Shown: positions 50,326 through 63,385 of the stretch, piece by piece
How positions within the stretch are numbered: position 1 is the stretch's first letter
Layout: every line of letters begins with the position of its first letter
Assembly (NCBI RefSeq): GCF_051401765.1
Contig: NW_027480423.1
Location: forward strand, 11,780,001-11,844,000
DNA: 64,000 nt
DNA from: Calliopsis andreniformis
Taxonomy: Eukaryota; Arthropoda; Insecta; Hymenoptera; Andrenidae
Direction of reading: 5' to 3'
Notes under the pieces: model-generated
Told to the model about the DNA's origin: nothing
The model's database searches: none
Seen by the model: the letters and a program-made list of their open reading frames with translations, nothing else
Position numbers and translations under genes: made by a program

Positions 50326-52980
50326 TTGACGTCTAAGGCCGCAGCTATTAGATGTGGTGGAGCAACGCACTAGAGTGACGCCTAGGTTGCCCGGAACGTA
50401 GAAATGACCATTACTTTCGCAATGTTTGCAATTATTTGTTTTATACGATGGAAAAACTGTAGTACTTATATCGTATTTTATGCTTCTGGCGTTGACTTCT
50501 TATGCCCTAACTATTCTATCTGTTGGAACAACGCCCTAGGGTGGAGCCTAGGTTGCCCGGAACGTAGAAATGACCATAACTTTCACACTGGATGCTATTA
50601 TTCGTTTTATATAATGGAAGAGCTGTTGTATTTATATTGTATTTTATGCTGCTGGCGTTCACTTCTTAGGCCCTAACTATTCGATCTGGTGGAGCAATGC
50701 CTCAGAGTTGAGTCTAGGATGCCCGAAACGCCGAAATGATCATTACTTTCACGCTTGTTGAAATTATTCCTGTTATACGATGAAAAGGCTGTTGTATTTG
50801 TATTGTATTTTATGCTTCAGGCGTAGGCTTCTAAGGCCGTAGCTATTCGATATAGTGGAGCACCGCCGTAGAGTGAAGCCTAGGATGCTCGGAACGTAGA
50901 AATGACCATCACTTCCATACTGGTAGAATTTATTCGTTTTATACGATGGAAAAACTGTTGTATTTATATTGTATTTTATGCTTCTGGCGTTGACTTCTAA
51001 GGCCCTAACAATTCAATCTGTTGGAGCAACGCCCTAGGGTGTAGCCTAGGTTGCCCGGAACGTAGAAATGACCATTACTTTCGCAATGTTTGCAATTATT
51101 CATTTTATACGATGGAAAAAGTGTTGTACTTATATTGTATTTTATGCTTCTGGCGTTGACTTCTTATGCCATAACTATTCGATCTGGTGGAGCAACGCCC
51201 TGGGGTGAAGCCTAGGTTGCCCGGAACGTAGAAATGACCATAACTTTGACACTGGTTGCTATTATTCGTTTTATACGATTGAAAAACTGTTCTATTTATT
51301 TTGTATTTTATGCTTCGGGCGTTGACTTCTAAGGCCCTAACTGTCTGATCTGGTGGAGCAACGCCCTAGAGTGAAGCCTAGGTTGCCAGGAACGTAGAAA
51401 TGACCATAACTTTCACACTGGATGCTATTATTCGTTCTATACGATGGAAAGACTGTTATATTTATATTGTATCTTATGCTTCTGGCGTTGACTTCTTAGG
51501 CCCTAACAATTCGATCTGGTGGAACAACGCCCTAGAGTGAAGCCTAGGTTGCCTGGAACGTACAAATGACCATCACTTTCAAACTTGTTGCAATTAATCC
51601 TTTTATACGATGGAAAAGCTGTTGTATTTTTATTGCATTTTTGCTTCCGGCGTTGACTTCCAAGGCCCTAACTATTCAATCTGTTGGAGCAACGCCCTAG
51701 GGTGAAGCCTAGGTTGCCTGGAAAGTAGAAATGACGTTAACTTTCATACTGGTTGCAATTATTCGTTTTATACGATGGAAAAACTGATGTATTTATAGTG
51801 CATTTTATGCTTCTGGCGTTGACTTCTAAGGCACTAACTATCCGATCTGGTGGAGCAACGCCCTAGAGTGAAGCCGATGTTGCCCGGAACGTAGAAATGA
51901 CCATCACTTTCACACGGGTTGCAATTATTCGTTTTATATGATGGAAGAACTGTTGTATTTATATTGAATTTTATGCTGCTGGCGTTCACTTCTTAGGCCC
52001 TAACTATTCGAGCTGGTGGAACAACGCCCTGGGGTGAAGTCTAGGTTGCTCGGAATGTAGAAATGACCATAACATTCACACTGGTTGAAATTATTCGTTT
52101 TATACGATGGAAAAACTGTTATATTTATATTGTATTTTATGCTTCTGGCGTTGATTTCTTAGGCCATAACTATTCAATCTGGTGGAACAACGTCCTAGAG
52201 TGAGGCATAGGTTGCCCGGAACGTAGAAATGACCATCACTTCCATACTGGTAGAATTTATTCGTTTTATACGATGGAAAAGCTGTTGTATTTATATTGTA
52301 TTTTGTGCTTCTGGCGTTGACTTCTAAGGCACTAACTATTCGATCTGGTGGAGCAACGCCCTAGAGTGAAGCCTAGGTTTCACGGAAAGTAGAAATGACC
52401 ATCACTTCCATACTGGTAGAATTTATTCGTTTTATACGATGGAAAAACTGTTGTATTTATATTGTATTTTATGCTGCTGGCGTTCACTTCTTAGGCCCTA
52501 ACTATTCGAGCTGGTGGAACAACGCCCTGGGGTGAAGTCTAGGTTGCTCGGAATGTAGAAATGACCATAACATTCACACTGGTTGAAATTATTCGTTTTA
52601 TACGATGGAAAAACTGTTATATTTATATTGTATTTTATGCTTCTGGCGTTGATTTCTTAGGCCATAACTATTCAATCTGGTGGAACAACGTCCTAGAGTG
52701 AGGCATAGGTTGCCCGGAACGTAGAAATGACCATCACTTCCATACTGGTAGAATTTATTCGTTTTATACGATGGAAAAACTGTTGTATTTATATTGTATT
52801 TTATGCTTCTGGCGTTGACTTCTAAGGCACTAACTATTCGATCTGGTGGAGCAACGCACTAGAGTGAAGCCTAGGTTTCACGGAAAGTAGAAATGACAAT
52901 AACTTTCACACTGGTTGCAATTATTCGTTTTATACGATGGAAAAGCTGTTGCATCTTTATTGTATTTTATGCTTCTGTCG
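50326..52980 (+). repeat. HOR C copy 1 (16 monomers, 2655 bp)
   Basis: The marker ttgacgtctaagg lies at 50326, 52981 and 55636, offsets of 2655 bp each (16 monomers minus one base). This copy contains a three-monomer internal duplication at about 52020-53010. The frame at 50404-50676 recurs at 55714-55986 only because the unit is copied. Confidence 0.9.
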
Positions 52981-53010
52981 TTGACGTCTAAGGCCGTAGC
53001 TATTAGATGT
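52020..53010 (+). repeat. 3-monomer tandem duplication within HOR C
   Basis: The ggggtgaagtctagg variant lies at 52031 and again at 52529, an offset of exactly 498 bp (three monomers). The following monomers, with gttgaaattattcg, ttgatttcttaggcc and ggtagaatttattcg, repeat in the same order. Confidence 0.87.
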
Positions 53011-55635
53011 GGTGGAGCAACGCACTAGAGTGACGCCTAGGTTGCCCGGAACGTAGAAATGACCATTACTTTCGCAATGTTTGCAATTATTTGTTTTATA
53101 CGATAGAAAAACTGTAGTACTTATATCGTATTTTATGCTTCTGGCGTTGACTTCTTATGCCCTAACTATTCTATCTGTTGGAACAACGCCCTAGGGTGGA
53201 GCCTAGGTTGCCCGGAACGTAGAAATGACCATAACTTTCACAGTGGATGCTATTATTCGTTTTATATAATGGAAGAACTGCTGTATTTATATTGTATTTT
53301 ATGCTGCTGGCGTTCACTTCTTAGGCCCTAACTATTCGATCTGGTGGAGCAATGCCTCAGAGTTAAGTCTAGGATGCCCGAAACGCCGAAATGATCATTA
53401 CTTTCACGCTTGTTGAAATTATTCCTGTTATACGATGAAAAGGCTGTTGTATTTGTATTGCAGTTTATGCTTCAGGCGTAGGCTTCTAAGGCCGTAGCTA
53501 TTCGATATAGTGGAGCACCGCCCTAGAGTGAAGCCTAGGATGCTCGGAACGTAGAAATGACCATCACTTCCATACTGGTAGAATTTATTCGTTTTATACG
53601 ATAGAAAAACTGTTGTATTTATATTGTATTTTATGCTTCTGGCGTTGACTTCTAAGGCCCTAACTATTCAATCTGTTGGAGCAACGCCCTAGGGTGTAGC
53701 CTAGGTTGCCCGGAACGTAGAAATGACCATTACTTTCGCAATGTTTGCAATTATTCATTTTATACGATGGAAAAAGTGTTGTACTTATATTGTATTTTAT
53801 GCTTCTGGCGTTGACTTCTTATGCCATAACTATTCGATCTGGTGGAGCAACGCCCTGGGGTGAAGCCTAGGTTGCCCGGAACGTAGAAATGACCATAACT
53901 TTGACACTGGTTGCTATTATTCGTTTTATACGATGGAAAAACTGTTCTATTTATTTTGTATTTTATGCTTCGGGCGTTGACTTCTAAGGCCCTAACTGTC
54001 TGATCTGGTGGAGCAACGCCCTAGAGTGAAGCCTAGGTTGCCAGGAACGTAGAAATGACCATAACTTTCACACTGGATGCTATTATTCGTTCTATACGAT
54101 GGAAAGACTGTTATATTTATATTGTATCTTATGCTTCTGGCGTTGACTTCTTAGGCCCTAACAATTCGATCTGGTGGAACAACGCCCTAGAGTGAAGCCT
54201 AGGTTGCCTGGAACGTACAAATGACCATCACTTTCACACGGGTTGCAATTATTCCTGTTATAGGATGGAAAGACTGTTGCATCTTTATTGAATTTTATGC
54301 TTCTGGCGTTGACTTCTATGGCCCTAACTATTCTATCTGGTGGATCAGCGCCCTAGAGTGAAGCCTAGGTTGCTCGGAATGTAAAAATTACCATAACATT
54401 CACACTGGTTGAAATTATTCGTTTTATACGATGGAAAAGCTGTTGCATCTTTATTGCATTTTATGCTTCTGGCGTTGACTTCTAAGGCCCTAACTATTCG
54501 ATCTGGTGGAGCAACGCCCTAGAGTGAAGCCTAGGTTGCCCGGAACCTAGAAATGACAATCACTTTCAAACTTGTTGCAATTAATCCTTTTATACGATGG
54601 AAAAACTGTTGTATTTTTATTGCATTTTTGCTTCCGGCGTTGACTTCCAAGGCCCTAACTATTCAATCTGTTGGAGCAACGCCCTAGGGTGAAGCCTAGG
54701 TTGCCTGGAAAGTAGAAATGACGTTAACTTTCATACTGGTTGCAATTATTCGTTTTATACGTTGGAAAAACTGTTGTATTTATAGTGCATTTTATGCTTC
54801 TGGCGTTGACTTCTAAGGCACTAACTATCCGATCTGGTGGAGCAACGCCCTAGAGTGAAGCCGATGTTGCCCGGAACGTAGAAATGACCATCACTTTCAC
54901 ACGGGTTGCAATTATTCCTGTTATAGGATGAAAAGAATGTTGTATTTTTATTGTATTTTACGCTTCAGGCGTTGACTTCTGGGGCCGTAGCTATTCGATG
55001 TGGTGGACGAACGCCACAGAGTGAAGCATAGGTTGCCCGGAACGTAGAAATGACCATAACTTTCATACTGGTTGCAATTATTCGTTTTATATGATGGAAG
55101 AACTGTTGTATTTATATTGTATTTTATGCTGCTGGCGTTCACTTCTTAGGCCCTAACTATTCGAGCTGGTGGAACAACGCCCTGGGGTGAAGTCTAGGTT
55201 GCTCGGAATGTAGAAATGACCATAACATTCACACTGGTTGAAATTATTCGTTTTATACGATGGAAAAACTGTTATATTTATATTGTATTTTATGCTTCTG
55301 GCGTTGATTTCTTAGGCCATAACAATTCAATCTGGTGGAACAACGTCCTAGAGTGAGGCCTAGGTTGCCCGGAACGTAGAAATGACCATCACTTCCATAC
55401 TGGTAGAATTTATTCGTTTTATACGATGGAAGAACTGTTGTATTTATATTGTATTTTATGCTTCTGGCGTTGACTTCTAAGGCACTAACTATTCGATCTG
55501 GTGGAGCAACGCCCTAGAGTGGAGCCTAGGTTTCACGGAAAGTAGAAATGACGATAACTTTCACACGGGTTGCAATTATTCGTTTTATACGATGGAAAAG
55601 CTGTTGCATCTTTATTGTATTTTATGCTTCTGTCG
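52981..55635 (+). repeat. HOR C copy 2 (16 monomers)
   Basis: Same length as copy 1 but different internal make-up. The aaacttgttg monomer at 51581 has its partner at 54568, offset 2987 and not 2655, so two extra monomers sit between 54225 and 54568. Two fewer sit further right, where copy 1 has its three-monomer duplication. Balanced gains and losses keep the unit at 16 monomers. Confidence 0.88.
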
Positions 55636-56600
55636 TTGACGTCTAAGGCCGTAGCTATTAGATGTGGTGGAGCAACGCACTAGAGTGACGCCTAGGTTGC
55701 CCGGAACGTAGAAATGACCATTACTTTCGCAATGTTTGCAATTATTTGTTTTATACGATGGAAAAACTGTAGTACTTATATCGTATTTTATGCTTCTGGC
55801 GTTGACTTCATATGCCCTAACTATTCTATCTGTTGGAACAACGCCCTAGGGTGGAGCCTAGGTTGCCCGGAACGTAGAAATGACCATAACTTTCACACTG
55901 GATGCTATTATTCGTTTTATATAATGGAAGAACTGTTGTATTTATATTGTATTTTATGCTGCTGGCGTTCACTTCTTAGGCACTAACTATTCGATCTGGT
56001 GGAGCAATGCCTCAGAGTTAAGTCTAGGATGCCCCAAACGCCGAAATGATCATTACTTTCACGCTTGTTGAAATTATTCCTGTTATACGATGAAAAGGCT
56101 GTTGTATTTGTATTGTATTTTATGCTTCAGGCGTAGGCTTCTAAGGCCGTAGCTATTCGATATAGTGGAGCACCGCCCTAGAGTGAAGCCTAGGATGCTC
56201 GGAACGTAGAAATGACCATCACTTCCATACTGGTAGAATTTATTCGTTTTATACGATGGAAAAACTGTTGTATTTATATTGTATTTTATGCTTCTGGCGT
56301 TGACTTCTAAGGCCCTAACTATTCAATCTGTTGGAGCAACGCCCTAGGGTGTAGCCTAGGTTGCCCGGAACGTAGAAATGACCATTACTTTCGCAATGTT
56401 TGCAATTATTCATTTTATACGATGGAAAAAGTGTTGTACTTATATTGTATTTTATGCTTCTGGCGTTGACTTCTTATGCCATAACTATTCGATCTGGTGG
56501 AGCAACGCCCTGGGGTGAAGCCTAGGTTGCCCGAACGTAGAAATGACCATAACTTTCACACTGGTTGCTATTATTCGTTTTATACGATGGAAAAACTGTT
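55636..56600 (+). repeat. HOR C partial trailing copy
   Basis: Third occurrence of the ttgacgtctaagg start, in register with copies 1 and 2 through the gtgttgtacttat monomer (landmark at 56371, offset 2655 from 53716). Identity fades near 56600. Confidence 0.87.
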
Positions 56601-57435
56601 CCATTTATATTGTATTTTATGCTTCTGGCGTTGACTTTTAATGCACTAACTATTCGATCTGGCGGAGCAACGCCCTAGAGTAAAGCCGACGTTTCCCGGA
56701 ACGTAGAAATGACCATCACTTTCGAACTAGTTGCAATTATTCCTGTTATGTGATGGAAAAACTGTTGTATTGTTAATGCATTTTATGCTTCCGGCATTGA
56801 CTTGTAAGGCCCTAACTATTCAATCTGTTGGAGCAACGCCCTAGGGTGTAGCCTAGGTTGCCCGGAACGTGGAAATGACCAGAACTCTCACACTGGTTGT
56901 AATTATTCGTTTTATACGACGTAAAAGCTGTTGTATTTATATCGTATTTTATGCTTCTGGCGTTGACTTCTAAGGCACTCACTATTCGATCTGGTGGAGC
57001 AACGCCCTAGGGTGTAGCCTAGGTTGCCCGTAAAGTAGAAATCACCATAGCTTTCAAACTGGTTGCAATTATTCGTTTTATATGATGGAAAAACTGTTAT
57101 ATTTATATTGTACTTTATGCTTCTGGCGTTCACTTCTTAGGCCCTAACTATTCGATCTGGTGGAACAACGCCCTCTGGTGAAGCCTAGGTTGACCGGAAC
57201 GTAGAAATGACCATAACTTTCACACCGGTAGCAATTATTCGTTTTACACGATGGAAAAACTGTTCTATCTATTTTGTATTTTATGCATCGTGCGTTGACT
57301 TCTAAGGCCCTAACTATTCAATCTGTTGGAGCAACGCCCGAGGGTGAAGCCTAGGTTGCCCGGAACGTAGAAATGTCCATTACTTTCACACTGTTTTGCA
57401 ATTATTCCTTTTATACGATGGAAAAGCTGTTGCAT
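56601..57435 (+). repeat. Diverged monomers between HOR C and subfamily D
   Basis: About five monomers with individual variants, for example gtgatgg near 56750, tatacgacgtaaaag near 56925 and gcatcgtgcgttg near 57285. One monomer near 57390 carries an extra T (ctgttttgc against ctgtttgc), shared with one near 62040. No higher-order pattern and no gene is seen. Confidence 0.78.
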
Positions 57436-58009
57436 TTATATCGTATTTTATGTTTCTGGCGTTTACTTCTAAGGACCTAACTATTCGATCTGGTGGAGCA
57501 ACGCCCTAGAGTGAATCCTAGGTTGCTCGGAATGTAGAAATGACCATAACTATCACACTGGTTGCAATTATTCGTTTTATACGATAGAAACGCTGTTGTA
57601 TTTATATCGTATTTTATGTTTCTGGCGTTTACTTCTAAGGACCTAACTATTCGATCTGGTGGAGCAACGCCCTAGAGTGAATCCTAGGTTGCTCGGAATG
57701 TAGAAATGACCATAACTTTCACACTGGTTGCAATTATTCGTTTTATACGATGGAAACGCTGTTGTATTTATATTGTACTTTATGCATCTGGCGTTGACTT
57801 CTAAGGCCGTAGCTATTAGATGTGGTGGAGCAACGCCCTAGAGTGACGCCTAGGGTGCTCGGAACGTAGAAATGACCATTACTTTCACACTGGCTGCAAT
57901 TATTCGTTTTATACGATGGAAAAGCTGCTGTATTTATATCGTATTTTATGCTTCTGGCGTTTACTTCTAAGGACCTAACTATTCGATCTGGTGGAGCAAC
58001 GCCCTAGAG

Positions 58010-58690
58010 TGAATCCTAGGTTGCTCGGAATGTAGAAATGACCATAACTTTCACACTGGTTGCAATTATTCGTTTTATACGATGGAAACGCTGTTGTATT
58101 TATATTGTTCTTTATGCCTCTGGCGTTGACTTCTAAGGCCGTAGCTATTAGATGTCGTGGAGCAACGCCCTAGACTGACGCCTAGGGTGCTCGGAACGTA
58201 GGAATGACCATTACTTTCACACTGGTTGCAATTATCCGTTTTATACGATGGAAAATCTGTTGTATTTATATCGTATTTTATGCTTCTGGCGTTGACTTCT
58301 AAGGCACTAACTATTCGATCTGGTGGAGCAACGCCCTAGAGTGAAGCCTAGGTTGCCCGGAACGTAGAATTGGCAATCACTTTCAAACTGGTCGAAATTA
58401 TTCCTGTTATATGATGGAAACACTGTTGTATTTTTTTTGTATTTTATGGTTCGGGCGTAGACTTCTAAGGCCCTAACTATTCAATCTGTTGGAGCAACGC
58501 CCTAGGGTGAAGCCTAGGTTTCTCGGAATTTAGAAATGACCATAACTTTCACACCTGTTACAATTATTGGTTTTATACGATGGAAACGCTGTTGCATTTT
58601 TTTTGCATTTTATGGTTCGGGCGTTGACTTCTAAGGCCCTAACTATTCAATCCGTTGGAGCAACGCCCTAGGGTGAAGTCTAGGTTGCTC
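58010..58690 (+). repeat. Subfamily D four-monomer block (recurs at 60168)
   Basis: Runs from gaatcctaggttgctcgg through the gatgtcgtgg, gaattggc and tttctcggaatttag monomers, and matches about 60168-60848 at offset 2158. A related block spans about 62690-63390. The end is marked by ggaaagtag here against ggaatgtag in the later copy. Confidence 0.82.
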
Positions 58691-59588
58691 GGAAAGTAGA
58701 AATGACCATAAGTTTCATACTGGTTGCAGTTATTCGTTTTATACGATGGAAAAGCTGTTGTATTTATATTGTATTTTATGCTTCTGGCGTTGACTTCTAA
58801 GGACCTAACTATTCGATCTGGTGGAGCAACGCCCTAGAGTGAATCCTAGGTTGCTCGGAATGTAGAAATGACCATAACTTTCACACTGGTTGCAATTATT
58901 CGTTTTACACGATGGAAACGCTGTTGTAGTTATATCGTATTTTATGCTTCTCGCGTTTACTTCTAAGGACCTAACTATTCGATCTGGTGGAGCAACGCCC
59001 TAGAGTGAATCCTAGGCTGCTCGGAATGTAGAAATGACCATAACTTTCACACTGGTTGCAATTATTCGTTTTATACGATGGAAAAGCTGTTGTATTTATA
59101 TTGTATTTTATGCTTCTGGCGTTGACTTCTAAGGCACTAACTATTCGATCTGTTGGAGCAACGCCCTAGAGTGAAGCCTAGGTTACCCGGAACGTAGAAT
59201 TGGCCATCACTTTCAAACTGGTCGCAATTATTCCTGTTATATGGTGGAAACACTGTTGTATTTTTTTTGCATTTTATGGCTCGGGCGTAGAGTTCTAAGG
59301 CCCTAACTATTCAATCTGTTGGAGCAACGCCCTAGTGTGAAGCCTAGGTTGCTAGGAAAGTAGAAATGACCATAAGTTTCATACTGGCTGCAATTATTCG
59401 TTTTATACGATGGAAAAGCTGTTGTATTTATATTGTATTTTATGCTTCTGGCGTTGACTTCTAAGGCACTAACTATTCCATATGGTGGAGCAACGCCCTA
59501 GAGTGAAACCTAGGTTGCCCGGAACGCAGAATTGGCCATCACTTTCCAAATTGGTTGCAATTATTCCTGTTTTATGATGGAAACACAG

Positions 59589-59600
59589 TTTTTTTTTTTT
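59589..59600 (+). repeat. T12 homopolymer inside a subfamily D monomer
   Basis: Twelve consecutive T between cacag and gcattttatgg. Other monomers of this type have T8 at the same place (near 58430, 59265, 60590 and 61255), where the general consensus has tttatattg. The tract therefore arose by substitution and then slipped. Confidence 0.9.
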
Positions 59601-59853
59601 GCATTTTATGGTTCAGGCGTTGACTTCTAAGGCCCTAACCATTCAATCTGTTGGAGCAACTCCCTAGAGTGAAGCCTAGGTTGCCCGGAAAGGAGAACTG
59701 ACCATCACTTTCAAACTGGTTGCAATTAATCTTGTTATACGATCGAAAAACTGTTGTATTTATATTGTATTTTATGCTTCTGGCGTTGACTTCTAAGGAC
59801 CTAACTATTCGATCTGGTGGAGCAACGCCCTAGAGTGAATCCTAGGTTGCTCG

Positions 59854-60185
59854 GAATGTAGAAATGACCATAACTTTCACACTTGTTGCAATTATTCGTT
59901 TTATACGATGGAAACGCTGTTGTATTTATATCGTATTTTATGCTTCTGGCGTTTACTTCTAAGGACCTAACAATTCGATCTGGTGGAGCAACGCCCTAGA
60001 GTGAATCCTAGGTTGCTCGGAATGTAGAAATGACCATAACTTTCACACTTGTTGCAATTATTCGTTTTATACGATGGAAACGCTGTTGTATTTATATCGT
60101 ATTTTATGCTTCTGGCGTTTACTTCTAAGGACCTAACAATTCGATCTGGTGGAGCAACGCCCTAGAGTGAATCCTAGGTTGCTCG
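59854..60185 (+). repeat. Two adjacent, apparently identical monomers
   Basis: Monomers 59854-60019 and 60020-60185 are identical as far as I can read over all 166 bases, including the rare ctaacaattcg and cacttgttgc variants. They are the cleanest example of single-monomer duplication in the window. Confidence 0.9.
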
Positions 60186-62057
60186 GAATGTAGAAATGAC
60201 CATAACTTTCACACTGGTTGCAATTATTCGTTTTATACGATGGAAACGCTGTTGTATTTATATTGTTCTTTATGCCTCTGGCGTTGACTTCTAAGGCCGT
60301 AGCTATTAGATGTCGTGGAGCAACGCCCTAGAGTGACGCCTAGGGTGCTCGGAACGTAGGAATGACCATTACTTTCACACTGGTTGCAATTATTCGTTTT
60401 ATACGATGGAAAATCTGTTGTATTTATATCGTATTTTATGCTTCTGGCGTTGACTTCTAAGGCACTAACTATTCGATCTGGTGGAGCAACGCCCTAGAGT
60501 GAAGCCAAGGTTGCCCGGAACGTAGAATTGGCTATCACTTTCAAACTGGTCGAAATTATTCCTGTTATATGATGGAAACACTGTTGTATTTTTTTTGTAT
60601 TTTATGGTTCGGGCGTAGACTTCTAAGGCCCTAACTATTCAATCTGTTGGAGCAACGCCCTAGGGTGAAGCCTAGGTTTCTCGGAATTTAGAAATGACCA
60701 TAACTTTCACACTTGTTGCAATTATTGGTTTTATACGATGGAAACGCTGTTGCATTTTTTTTGCATTTTATGGTTCGGGCGTTGACTTCTAAGGCCCTAA
60801 CTATTCAATCCGTTGGAGCAACGCCCTAGGGTGAAGTCTAGGTTGCTCGGAATGTAGAAATGACCATAACTTTCACACTTGTTGCTATTATTCGTTTTAT
60901 ACGATGGAAACGCTTTTGTATTTATATCGTATTTTATGATTCTGGCGTTTACTTCTAAGGACCTAACTATTCGATCTGGTGGAGCAACGCCCTAGAGTGA
61001 ATCCTAGGCTGCTCGGAATGTAGAAATGACCATAACTTTCACACTGGTTGCAATTATTCGTTTTATACGATGGAAAAGCTGTTGTATTTATATTGTATTT
61101 TATGCTTCTGGCGTTGACTTCTAAGGCACTAACTATTCGATCTGTTGGAGCAACGCCCTAGAGTGAAGCCTAGGTTGCCCGAAACGTAGAATTGGCCATC
61201 ACTTTCAAACTGGTCGAAATTATTCCTGTTATATGATGGAAACACTGTTGTGTTTTTTTTGTATTTTATGGTTCGGGCGTAGACTTCTAAGGCCCAGCTA
61301 TTCAATCTGTTGGAGCAACGCCCTAGGGTGAAGCCTAGGTTGCTCGGAAAGTAGAAATGACCATAAGTTTCATACTGGTTGCAATTATTCGTTTTATACG
61401 ATGGAAAAGCTGTTGTATTTATATTGTATTTTATGCTTCTGGCGTTGACCTCTGAGGCACTAACTATTCGATCTGGTGGTGCAACGCCCTAGAGTGAAGC
61501 CTAGGTTGCTCGGAATGTAGAAATGACCATAACTTTCACACTTGTTGCAATTATTCGTTTTATACGATGGAAACGCTGTTGTATTTTTTTTGCAATTTTA
61601 TGGGTCGGGCGTTGACTTCTAAGGCCCTAACTATTCAATCCGTCGGAGCAACGCACTAGGGTGAAGCCTTGGTTGCTCGGAAAGTAGAAATGACCATAGG
61701 TTTCATACTGGTTGCAATTATTTGTTTTATACGATGGTAACGCTGTTGTATTTATATTGTACTTTATGCCTCTGGCGTTGACTTCTAAGGCCATAGCTAT
61801 TAGATGTGGAGGAGCAACGCCCTAGAGTGACGCCTAGGGTGCTCGGAACGTAGAGATGACCATTACTTTCACACTGGTTGCAATTATTCGTTTTATACGA
61901 TGGAAAATCTGTTGTATTTATATCGTATTTTATGCTTCTGGCGTTTACTTCCAAGGACCTAACTATTCGATCTGGTGGAACAACAGCCTAGGGTGAAGCC
62001 TAGCTTGCCCGGAACGTAGAAATGACCATTACTTTCACACTGTTTTGCAATTATTCC

Positions 62058-62672
62058 TTTTATACGATGGAAAAGCTGTTGTATTTATATCGTATTTTAT
62101 GTTTCTGGCGTTTATTTCTAAGGACCTAACTATTCGATCTGGTGGAGCAACGCCCTAGAGTGAATCCTAGGTTGCTCGGAGTGTAGAAATGACCATAACT
62201 TTCACACTGGTTGCAATTATTCGTTTTATACGATGGAAAATCTGTTGTATTTATATCGTATTTTATGCTTCTGGCCTTTACTTCGAAGGACCTAACTATT
62301 CGATCTGGGGGAGCAACGCCCTAGAGTGAATCCTAGGTTGTTCGGAATGTAGAAATGACCATAACTTTCACACTGGTTGCAATTATTCGTTTTATACGAT
62401 GGAAACGCTGTTGTATTTATATTGTACTTTATGCATCTGGCGTTGACTTCTAAGGCCGTAGCTATTAGATGTGGTGGAGCAACGCCCTAGAGTGACGCCT
62501 AGGGTGCTCGGAACGTAGAAATGACCATTACTTTCACACTGGCTGCAATTATTCGTTTTATACGATGGAAAAGCTGCTGTATTTATATCGTATTTTATGC
62601 TTCTGGCGTTTACTTCTAAGGACCTAACTATTCGATCTGGTGGAGCAACGCCCTAGAGTGAATCCTAGGTTG
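62058..62672 (+). repeat. 8-monomer periodic block, first copy
   Basis: Matches 63386-64000 at an offset of 1328 bp (exactly eight monomers). Shared rare variants are gcgtttatttctaagg (62109 and 63437), ggcctttacttcgaagg (62273 and 63601), and ctgggggagc. The second copy is cut by the window end. Confidence 0.88.
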
Positions 62673-63385
62673 CTCGGAATGTAGAAATGACCATAACTTT
62701 CACACTTGTTGCAATTATTCGTTTTATACGATGGAAACGCTGTTGTATTTATATCGTATTTTATGCTTCTGGCGTTTACTTCTAAGGACCTAACAATTCG
62801 ATCTGGTGGAGCAACGCCCTAGAGTGAATCCTAGGTTGCTCGGAATGTAGAAATGACCATAACTTTCACACTGGTTGCAATTATTCGTTTTATACGATGG
62901 AAACGCTGTTGTATTTATATTGTTCTTTATGCCTCTGGCGTTGACTTCTAAGGCCGTAGCTATTAGATGTCGTGGAGCAACGCCCTAGAGTGACGCCTAG
63001 GGTGCTCGGAACGTAGGAATGACCATTACTTTCACACTGGTTGCAATTATTCGTTTTATACGATGGAAAATCTGTTGTATTTATATCGTATTTTATGCTT
63101 CTGGCGTTGACTTCTAAGGCACTAACTATTCGATCTGGTGGAGCAACGCCCTAGAGTGAAGCCTAGGTTGCCCGGAACGTAGAATTGGCTATCACTTTCA
63201 AACTGGTCGAAATTATTCCTGTTATATGATGGAAACACTGTTGTATTTTTTTTGTATTTTATGGTCCGGGCGTAGACTTCTAAGGCCCTAACTATTCAAT
63301 CTGTTGGAGCAACGCCCTAGGGTGAAGCCTAGGTTTCTCGGAATTTAGAAATGACCATAACTTTCACACTTGTTGCAATTATTGG

